Positions 6,319 to 11,238 of a stretch of 11,238 nt of DNA are shown one piece after another; within the stretch, counting starts at the first letter, position 1, and each line of letters opens with the position of its first letter. A program made the position numbers and the translations under genes. The DNA comes from Thiobacillus sp. (GTDB lineage: Bacteria; Pseudomonadota; Gammaproteobacteria; Burkholderiales; Thiobacillaceae): the NCBI RefSeq assembly GCF_024708915.1, contig NZ_JANJXQ010000066.1, forward strand, positions 1-11,238, in the 5' to 3' direction. Under the pieces are notes generated by a model, which did not search any database, was not told the origin of the DNA, and saw only the letters and a list, made by a program, of their open reading frames with translations.

Positions 6319-7614
6319 CTAGCCCAGGCCGTAGCGCTTGAGCTTGCGGTAGAGCGTGCGTTCGGTGACGCCGAGCGCGGTGGCGACCCGGCTACGATGG
6401 CCGGCGTGCGAATCGAGCAGGGCGCGGATGTGGCTGCGCTCGATCTCGGCCAGCGGCTGCGCGCCCGCGCCAGGCTGCGGCGGCAGTGCCGCCACAGGCA
6501 GATGCAGGTCGGCGGCGCGGATCACCCCGTCCTGGCAGGTCAGTACCGCGCGCTGCAACAGGTTGCGCAGTTCGCGCACATTTCCAGGGAATTCGTATGC
6601 CTGCAGCATAGCCAGCGCGGTCGCATCCAGCCGGCAGGCACGGCGGCTGCCGGCCAGACGCTTGAGCAGAAACGCCGCCAGTGCGGAGAGATCCTCGCGC
6701 CGTTCGCGCAGCGCAGGCAGGGTCACGTCGATACCTGCCAGCCGGTAATACAGGTCGAGCCGGAACCGCTTCTCGTCTACCTCGTCCAGCAGCCGGCGAT
6801 TGGTGGCCGATACCAGCCGCACGTCGGCGTTCAGCGTATGGGTGCCGCCGACCCGGCGGAATTCGCCGGTTTCCAGCACCCGCAGCAGCTTGGCCTGCAA
6901 GCCCAGCGGAATCTCGGCGACCTCGTCCAGGAACAGCGTGCCGCCGTCCGCCAGTTCGAACAGCCCTTTCTTCAGGCCGCTGCTGCCCGAGAATGCGCCG
7001 CGCTCATGGCCGAACAGTTCGCTTTCGAACAGGGTTTCCGGCACGGCGGCGCAGTTGATCACGATGAAAGGGCCGCCGGCCCGCGCCGAGCGGGCATGAA
7101 TGAAACGCGCGGCGAGATCCTTGCCGACCCCGCTTTCGCCGTACAGCAGGATCGAGGCCTCGCTGTCGGCCACCCGCGCGAGATTGTCCACGCAGGCCAG
7201 AAACGCGGGGGACTGCCCCACCATCTGCATGGCGTCGCAGTCGGTGCCGACGCTGGCGTCCAGCGGGAACAGCTGTTCGCCCAGGTAGCGCTCGCCATTC
7301 ACGCCGCGCAGGGCATGCCCGCGGATGCGGGTGCGCTCGGGCTGGTCGCCGGCATGGAAATGGGTATGCAGCACCTCGACCGCTTCACCGTGATCGAACA
7401 AGGCCTGATGCGGACACTGTTCACCGTTTTCGTGGCAGGGGCGCGATGCGTGGTGCGACACGGCATAGCAGTGCCGGCCGACGATGGCGTCGGGCGTCAC
7501 GCCGTAGGCTTCGCTGTAGCGCTGATTCGCCGCCACGATGCGGTATTCGCGATCGATCACCACAAAGGGCTGGTCGTTCGCGTCGATGAGATCCTGTAGT
7601 TCGATATGGGGCAT
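6319..7614 (-). CDS. fisR: FisR-type sigma-54-dependent activator, sulfane-sulfur sensor
   Basis: Cytoplasmic enhancer-binding protein (431 residues) inferred to sense polysulfide and activate the divergent sqr. Residues about 5-120 form a PAS-like sensor with Cys49, Cys60 and Cys67; the 11- and 7-residue spacings equal those of C53, C64 and C71, the sulfane-sulfur-sensing cysteines of Cupriavidus pinatubonensis FisR. The AAA+ domain has Walker A GESGVGKD (159-166), GAFSGS (206-211) at the sigma-54 contact loop where GAFTGA is usual, Walker [10 protein letters not shown] (224-232) and [10 protein letters not shown] Fis-type helix-turn-helix ends the protein (about 390-431, [16 protein letters not shown]). 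The start ATG has no clear Shine-Dalgarno. A TTGACA on the minus strand at 7670-7665 overlaps the putative operator and may allow autoregulation. FisR identity rests on the cysteine spacing plus divergent sqr. Confidence 0.88.
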   Translation of the reverse strand: MPHIELQDLIDANDQPFVVIDREYRIVAANQRYSEAYGVTPDAIVGRHCYAVSHHASRPCHENGEQCPHQALFDHGEAVEVLHTHFHAGDQPERTRIRGHALRGVNGERYLGEQLFPLDASVGTDCDAMQMVGQSPAFLACVDNLARVADSEASILLYGESGVGKDLAARFIHARSARAGGPFIVINCAAVPETLFESELFGHERGAFSGSSGLKKGLFELADGGTLFLDEVAEIPLGLQAKLLRVLETGEFRRVGGTHTLNADVRLVSATNRRLLDEVDEKRFRLDLYYRLAGIDVTLPALRERREDLSALAAFLLKRLAGSRRACRLDATALAMLQAYEFPGNVRELRNLLQRAVLTCQDGVIRAADLHLPVAALPPQPGAGAQPLAEIERSHIRALLDSHAGHRSRVATALGVTERTLYRKLKRYGLG

Positions 7615-7625
7615 GGCTGCGACCG

Positions 7626-7666
7626 GTCATGACTTTCGCGGAGCGTGGCATGACAGGATGGTCATG
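7626..7666. promoter_or_regulatory. Candidate FisR enhancer: GTCATGAC-type dyads
   Basis: The fisR-sqr intergenic region contains the palindrome GTCATGAC (7626-7633) and, 15 bases on, the perfect dyad CATGAC-N6-GTCATG (7649-7666). That gives four copies of the half-site GTCATG in either orientation within 41 bp. They lie 50-90 bp upstream of the sigma-54 promoter, a plausible position for an activator-binding enhancer, and just upstream of the fisR start. Binding by FisR is inferred from position and symmetry only. Confidence 0.6.
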
Positions 7667-7715
7667 TCAAATTGCACAGGCGCCGCCAGCGCCTGCGTCT
7701 GAGCGCGTCGAATGA

Positions 7716-7731
7716 TGGCATGGTGTTTGCT
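7716..7731 (+). promoter_or_regulatory. Sigma-54 (-24/-12) promoter of sqr
   Basis: TGGCAT-GGTGT-TTGCT matches the RpoN consensus TGGCAC-N5-TTGC(A/T) with one mismatch. The invariant GG (7717-7718) and GC (7729-7730) are separated by exactly 10 bases. Transcription would begin near 7742, giving a leader of about 35 bases with an AGGAG before the sqr ATG. The divergent gene encodes a sigma-54 activator, which supports function. Confidence 0.85.
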
Positions 7732-7776
7732 CATCCAGTTGCTAAGCTAAACGGGATACCTCAACAGGAGACAGCA

Positions 7777-9045
7777 ATGGCACAGATCGTGGTTTTGGGT
7801 GCGGGCGTGGGCGGCATGACGATGGCCTACGAAATGCGTGAACAGGCGCGGGCCGAAGACAAGGTCACCGTGATTTCCAACCTGCCGTATTTCCAGTTCA
7901 CGCCGTCCAACCCCTGGGTCGCGGTCAACTGGCGCAAGCGCGACGACATCACCCTGCCGGCCGCGCCCTACCTCAACAAAAAAGGCATCGATTTCATCCC
8001 GGTCGGCGCCGCGCGCGTGCATCCCGAGCGCAACCAGGTCGAACTCACCGACGGCCGGGTGGTGGACTACGACTTTCTCGTCATTGCGACCGGACCCAAG
8101 CTGGCGTTCGACGAAATCCCCGGGCTGGGCCCGGAAGGGCATACCCAGTCGGTCTGCCAGGTCGAACACGCCGTCGCCGCAGGCCAGGCCTGGGAGCGCT
8201 TCGTGCAGGAGCCCGGGCCGATCGTGGTCGGCGCCGTGCAGGGGGCGTCGTGCTACGGGCCGGCGTATGAATTCGCCATGATCATGGACACCGACCTCAG
8301 GCGGCGCAAAATCCGCGACCGCGTGCCCATGACCTACGTCAGCGCCGAACCCTACATCGGCCACTTGGGCCTGGGCGGCGTCGGCGACTCCAAGGGCATG
8401 CTGGAATCCGTGATGCGCGACCGCCACATCAAATGGATCTGCAACGCCAAGGTCACCAAGGTCGAAGCCGGCAAGATGTTCGTTGCCGAACACAACGAAA
8501 AAGGCGAGGTGATCAAGGAACACGAATTGCCGTTCGCCTACTCGATGATGCTGCCGGCATTCAAGGGCATCGACGCCGTGTTCGGCATCGAGGGACTGAC
8601 CAATCCGCGCGGTTTCATCGTCATCGATCCTTACCAGCGCAATCCCAAATTCCAGAACATCTATTCGGTCGGCGTGTGCGTCGCCATTCCGCCGGTCGAG
8701 GCCACACCGGTGCCGACAGGGGCGCCGAAGACCGGCTACATGATCGAATCCATGGTCACCGCGACGGCGCACAACATCCGCGCCGTGCTCGACGGCAAGG
8801 AGCCAACCGAGAAGGCGACGTGGAACGCCATCTGCCTGGCCGATTTCGGCGACACCGGGGCGGCCTTCGTGGCGCTGCCGCAGATTCCGCCGCGCAACGT
8901 CAACTGGTTCAAGGAAGGCAAATGGGTGCACCTGGCCAAGGTTGCGTTCGAGAAATACTTCATGCGCAAAATGAAAAAAGGCTCGACCGAACCGCTGTAC
9001 GAAAAATACGTGCTCGGTCTGATGGGCATCAAGAAGCTCAAGTGA
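7777..9045 (+). CDS. sqr: Sulfide:quinone oxidoreductase (type I-like)
   Basis: FAD-dependent, membrane-associated enzyme oxidising sulfide to sulfane sulfur or polysulfide and reducing the quinone pool. The 422-residue product begins MAQIVVLGAGVGGM, the Rossmann FAD-binding motif (about 3-14), and has IATGPKLAF (103-111) as second FAD signature. Cys127, Cys159 and Cys353 sit in the same contexts as Cys128, Cys160 and Cys356 of the Acidithiobacillus ferrooxidans enzyme, the redox-active and polysulfide-bridge cysteines. TPVPTGAPKTGYMIESM (310-326) lies at the quinone/FAD site. The basic, aromatic C-terminus (WVHLAKVAFEKYFMRKMKK) matches the amphipathic membrane-binding region. The ATG at 7777 is chosen over upstream in-frame starts because AGGAG precedes it and the sigma-54 start site is near 7742. 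Unlike Cupriavidus, no pdo persulfide dioxygenase gene is adjacent. Confidence 0.95.
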   Translation: MAQIVVLGAGVGGMTMAYEMREQARAEDKVTVISNLPYFQFTPSNPWVAVNWRKRDDITLPAAPYLNKKGIDFIPVGAARVHPERNQVELTDGRVVDYDFLVIATGPKLAFDEIPGLGPEGHTQSVCQVEHAVAAGQAWERFVQEPGPIVVGAVQGASCYGPAYEFAMIMDTDLRRRKIRDRVPMTYVSAEPYIGHLGLGGVGDSKGMLESVMRDRHIKWICNAKVTKVEAGKMFVAEHNEKGEVIKEHELPFAYSMMLPAFKGIDAVFGIEGLTNPRGFIVIDPYQRNPKFQNIYSVGVCVAIPPVEATPVPTGAPKTGYMIESMVTATAHNIRAVLDGKEPTEKATWNAICLADFGDTGAAFVALPQIPPRNVNWFKEGKWVHLAKVAFEKYFMRKMKKGSTEPLYEKYVLGLMGIKKLK

Positions 9046-9065
9046 TTTTCCCCGGACTCCTCTTC

Positions 9066-9089
9066 AAGCGCCTGCGGGCGCTTTTTTTT
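9066..9089 (+). terminator. Intrinsic terminator of sqr
   Basis: AAGCGCC-TGCG-GGCGCTT gives a 7-bp stem with a 4-base loop, and its end merges into eight consecutive T residues (9082-9089), 20 bases after the sqr stop. On the opposite strand the hairpin is not followed by a T-tract, so it acts for sqr only. Confidence 0.92.
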
Positions 9090-9122
9090 CATGCCTGCGG
9101 GCGCGGCGCCCCGGTCGACGCG

Positions 9123-9503
9123 CTAGAGCAGGCTTTCGATCGCCGCAAAGAGCGCGCGCTCCTCGAACCGCACATGGGCGGCGAGATGTTCGCCGAAGCG
9201 CGCCAGGGCGCCGGCATCGTTGCGCTGCAGGTCGTCGAGCAGCCCGCGCAGCAGGCGATGGTCTTCGAGCGTGCGCTGCACGAGCGGCTGGGTGTCGGCG
9301 CTGCGCAGTAGCGGCAGCAGCGCGTGCTCCTCGGTGCGGAAGTGCGGATCCAGTTGCTGCCGGAAGGCGCGGACGGCACGCTCGCAGGCTGCGTCGATCT
9401 GCGCCGCATCGCCCGACCGTGCGGCACGCTCGCAGGACCTGGCCAGCGACAGCGCGGCATGGTGCTCGCGCGAGAGGGGTTGCAGTAACGGGCTGCGCTT
9501 CAT
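9123..9503 (-). CDS. Hemerythrin HHE-domain protein
   Basis: Single hemerythrin-like four-helix bundle of 126 residues expected to hold a non-haem di-iron centre that binds O2, NO or similar ligands in the cytoplasm. The candidate iron ligands occur in order: His14/His15 (SREHHAAL), His54 and Glu58 (DPHFRTEEH), His82 (LEDHRLL), and His110 and Glu114 (AHVRFEER). Length and ligand pattern are complete, and there is no signal peptide. It is the last gene of a minus-strand operon, starting 12 bases after the NnrS-like gene stop, without a clear Shine-Dalgarno, so translational coupling is likely. The company of NnrS-like and DUF2249 proteins suggests a part in nitric-oxide or oxidative stress; the ligand and activity are not shown by the sequence. 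Confidence 0.88.
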   Translation of the reverse strand: MKRSPLLQPLSREHHAALSLARSCERAARSGDAAQIDAACERAVRAFRQQLDPHFRTEEHALLPLLRSADTQPLVQRTLEDHRLLRGLLDDLQRNDAGALARFGEHLAAHVRFEERALFAAIESLL

Positions 9504-9515
9504 GCGGCGTGCGGC

Positions 9516-10679
9516 TCAGGGCCGGGGGCGTGCAGCGCCGGAACGCGGTGCCTGGGGGTTCGCAGCGGATGTCGCGCGTTCGTGTTGCGGCCGTTCGCCG
9601 GCCCGCCCTGCGCGCGTGCCGCGAATGACGCTGGCGAGCGTGCCCGCAATGAACAGCAGCAGCGCGGCGGCATTCAGCAGGCCGCCGAGACTGCGCAGGC
9701 CGGGCTGGGCGAGGCCGTCGCCGGCGAGGCGCAGCAGCAACGAGGCGTGCAGCACCAGCAGGGGCAGGTAGAACGTCCAGTGGTACGGCATCTTCACCCG
9801 CACGACGGCCGGAAAGATCACCGGCGCGTGGCCGAACACCATCGAGAACACGAAGCCGATCAGGATGGCGTGCAGCACGGCGTCGTAGGCGAGGCCGGCG
9901 AGACTGCCGGCGGCGAGCAGCGTGACGCTGCCGACAGCGAGCCAGGCGTAGCCGGAGAGCAGGCATACCGCGATGAAGCGGGTCAGTCCCTGCGTCTTGA
10001 CCGTCCGCCGCGCGATGTCCTGGCGCAGCAGCCACAGTGCCAGCGCGAGTAATCCTGCAGCATACAGCGTGACGCCCGCAGGGTGTCCGGTGAGGAATCC
10101 ACCCGCCACGAGTATCGCCAGAATGCCTGCAAACGTCCGTTTGGCCACGGGGGAGGGCGGCAGAAAGCGAGACAGTTCGAGGCGTTCGCCCGCGATGGTC
10201 AGCACCAGAAAATTGATCCATAGCGCCACCACGCCCTGCAGCGGAGTGCCGGCGAGCCACAGCAGGTTGCCAGCCAGCCAGCTGAGGGCGCCGAGCGTCA
10301 TGGTCGCCATGAAGAGTTCGCGCTGGCGCAGCATGAGCAGCGCCGTGCCGGTAAACAGCACGGCGCTGCCGAGCGTGACTGCCGCAGCGCCGATGGCGGG
10401 AGGAAGGCCGGCCAGGATGGCCAGGCTGCCGAGACCGGTCAGCAGCGGGCCGAGATATGCCCAGCGGCGTCCCATGGCAACGGCGCGCTCCAACCCGATG
10501 ACGGTGCCGAGGAATCCGGACACCATCAGCGGGCCGTGCAGCGGCGCCAGTTCGGCCATGGACAGCGGCACGTTCCAGCCGAGCCGGGCGAGGCCGGCCA
10601 GCACCCCCGACGCCAGCGCGGCAAAGCCCAGCATCAGGAGCGGCAGGCGGAACGGGACGCCGAGATCGCCGGTGCGCAT
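9516..10679 (-). CDS. NnrS-like / haem-copper-fold-like polytopic membrane protein
   Basis: Inner-membrane protein of 387 residues with about 11-12 hydrophobic segments and a polar, Arg/Pro/Ala-rich cytoplasmic tail after about residue 355. Conserved-looking histidines lie at membrane positions: His48 (HGPLMVSGFLGTVIGLERAVA), His270 (HAILIGFVFSM), His284 (GHAPVIF), His300 (YHWTFYLP) and His311 (LHASLLLR). The H-x3-M-x2-GF pattern resembles NnrS, a haem- and copper-containing protein that relieves nitric-oxide stress, and distantly the oxidase subunit I fold. I cannot place it firmly in the NnrS family; it may be a related uncharacterised family. A weak GGAAA precedes the ATG. It lies 12 bases after DUF2249 and 12 before the hemerythrin gene, so all are probably one transcript. 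Confidence 0.72.
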   Translation of the reverse strand: MRTGDLGVPFRLPLLMLGFAALASGVLAGLARLGWNVPLSMAELAPLHGPLMVSGFLGTVIGLERAVAMGRRWAYLGPLLTGLGSLAILAGLPPAIGAAAVTLGSAVLFTGTALLMLRQRELFMATMTLGALSWLAGNLLWLAGTPLQGVVALWINFLVLTIAGERLELSRFLPPSPVAKRTFAGILAILVAGGFLTGHPAGVTLYAAGLLALALWLLRQDIARRTVKTQGLTRFIAVCLLSGYAWLAVGSVTLLAAGSLAGLAYDAVLHAILIGFVFSMVFGHAPVIFPAVVRVKMPYHWTFYLPLLVLHASLLLRLAGDGLAQPGLRSLGGLLNAAALLLFIAGTLASVIRGTRAGRAGERPQHERATSAANPQAPRSGAARPRP

Positions 10680-10691
10680 GGCGTTTCCGTC

Positions 10692-10943
10692 TCAGGCGCA
10701 GCAGGACGCGATACGGTCGATGCGCACCCGCCACAGGTCCGGGCCGCTTTCCAGGTATTCCCACCTGAACTCGCCACCGTATTCCGCCAGGAACTGGTTG
10801 TAGAGCGGCTTGGGGTCGTGGTCATTGAGCAGCAGCAATGCCTCGCCGGGCAGCAGCCTGGAGAAGGTGCCGAAAATCAGGGGGTGGCGGTCGCGCGGCG
10901 CGATGGTACGGACATCGACAGTGGTTTGCGGGGTGGTCGTCAT
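10692..10943 (-). CDS. DUF2249 domain protein
   Basis: Cytoplasmic protein of 83 residues with the DUF2249 signature: DVRTIAPRDRHPLIFGTFSRLLPGEALLLLNDHDP in its first half (residues 10-44, described here as D-V-R, RHPLIF, PGE and NDHDP blocks), then PLYNQF and WEYLESGPDLWRVRI. The fold is TusA-like and the family often sits next to hemerythrin and NO-reduction genes; its biochemical role is unknown. The C-terminus ends Ser-Cys-Cys-Ala, a possible metal or sulfur ligand pair that deserves note. AGGAG lies 9 bases before the ATG, 28 bases after the DUF59 stop, so it belongs to the same operon. Confidence 0.88.
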   Translation of the reverse strand: MTTTPQTTVDVRTIAPRDRHPLIFGTFSRLLPGEALLLLNDHDPKPLYNQFLAEYGGEFRWEYLESGPDLWRVRIDRIASCCA

Positions 10944-10971
10944 GTGCGTTCTCCTGCGGTTGCGGGTGGGA

Positions 10972-11238
10972 TCAGCTCCAGCCGAAATGGGCGCGCGCGT
11001 GCGCGCTCATCCTGTCCGGGCTCCAGGGCGGGTCCCATACCAGGGCGAGCTCGATTTCGACGCCGGCCGGTGCCAGCGTCTCCAGCACGTGCTGGACATC
11101 ATCGAGAATCATCTCTCCCATCGGGCAGGCCGGGGAGGTCATGGTGAGGTCGACGTGCAGCCGGGTCGGCGTGACCTCCACGCCATACACCAGCCCGAGG
11201 TCGACGATGTTCATGCCGACTTCCGGGTCGTCGACCCC
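10972..11238 (-). CDS. DUF59/MIP18-family metal-sulfur cluster assembly protein, 5'-truncated
   Basis: The reading frame is open from the window edge (11238) to the TGA at 10972, giving 88 residues without the N-terminus. It opens with VDDPEVGMNIVDLGLVY, the core signature of the DUF59 (MIP18/SufT/PaaD-like) family, so the true start lies upstream and the internal Met at 11214 is not the start. The conserved Cys occurs in MTSPACPMGEMI, and WDPPWSPDRMS is typical of the C-terminal part. Such proteins act in maturation of iron-sulfur proteins; in this operon a job in building or repairing metal centres hit by NO or oxidants is plausible but inferred. It is the most upstream gene of the minus-strand operon visible here. 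Confidence 0.9.
   Translation of the reverse strand, partial: GVDDPEVGMNIVDLGLVYGVEVTPTRLHVDLTMTSPACPMGEMILDDVQHVLETLAPAGVEIELALVWDPPWSPDRMSAHARAHFGWS

Noticed and set aside
7642..7670. Sigma-70 promoter for fisR using TTGACA (minus strand, 7670-7665)
   Set aside because: The -35 is perfect but no acceptable -10 is found at 16-18 bp; it is kept only as a remark under fisR.
7672..7776. Upstream TTG extension of sqr by 35 codons
   Set aside because: It would begin upstream of the sigma-54 promoter, lacks a ribosome site, and displaces the FAD motif from the N-terminus where the family has it.
7747..8931. 394-codon minus-strand frame opposite sqr
   Set aside because: Antisense shadow of a well-conserved SQR.
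9064..10764. 566-codon minus-strand frame overlapping hemerythrin, the NnrS-like gene and DUF2249
   Set aside because: Alternative frame of the same strand with Arg/Ala/Pro-rich composition; the three overlapping frames have recognisable domains and sensible spacing.

Overview
The window is high-GC DNA with the gene content of a betaproteobacterial chromosome, probably a sulfur-oxidising and possibly denitrifying lineage of the Thiobacillus/Sulfuricella kind. Three things suggest this: the housekeeping order mltA / apaG / rpe-gph-trpE, a sulfide:quinone oxidoreductase (SQR) very like the Acidithiobacillus ferrooxidans enzyme next to a FisR-type activator, and an NO-stress-like operon (DUF59, DUF2249, NnrS-like membrane protein, hemerythrin). 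The assignment comes from remembered family sequences and gene order, not from a search.

Layout. (1) 1-1113, minus: the N-terminal 371 residues of a copper P-type ATPase (copA), cut by the window edge. Its promoter (1144-1174) has the 19-bp spacer and dyad of a MerR/CueR-controlled promoter. (2) 1255-2496, minus: the lipoprotein lytic transglycosylase mltA. A 30-codon single-pass membrane protein gene (2559-2651) diverges from it. (3) 2708-3091, minus: apaG, divergent from rpe. (4) 3200-6237, plus: rpe, gph and trpE. All three downstream junctions (rpe/gph, gph/trpE, trpE/end) are occupied by palindromic repeat sequences. Two of these overlap the stop codon of the preceding gene, and gph and trpE both lack a convincing Shine-Dalgarno sequence. 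(5) 6319-7614, minus, and 7777-9045, plus: a divergent fisR-sqr pair. FisR has a PAS-like sensor with Cys49, Cys60 and Cys67, the same spacing as the polysulfide-sensing cysteines of Cupriavidus FisR. The intergenic region holds a canonical -24/-12 sigma-54 promoter for sqr and GTCATGAC-type dyads that are good candidates for the FisR enhancer. sqr ends in a strong intrinsic terminator. (6) 9123-11238, minus: a compact operon in the order DUF59 (5'-truncated), DUF2249, NnrS-like membrane protein, hemerythrin.

How the genes fit together. The fisR-sqr pair reads as a self-contained sulfide-detoxification or energy module: sulfide is oxidised to polysulfide by SQR, polysulfide is sensed by FisR, and sigma-54 transcription of sqr follows. 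The adjacent convergent operon looks like one for NO or oxidative damage to metal centres. The copA promoter implies copper-induced export. The rest is housekeeping: peptidoglycan turnover, pentose phosphate pathway, phosphoglycolate salvage and the first step of tryptophan synthesis. No tRNA, rRNA, CRISPR array, transposase or phage gene was seen, and no gene-free stretch exceeds 300 bases.

The most noteworthy items are the complete sulfur-sensing regulatory circuit, readable from promoter to cysteines, and the repeat-occupied junctions around gph and trpE. I see no clearly unprecedented system.
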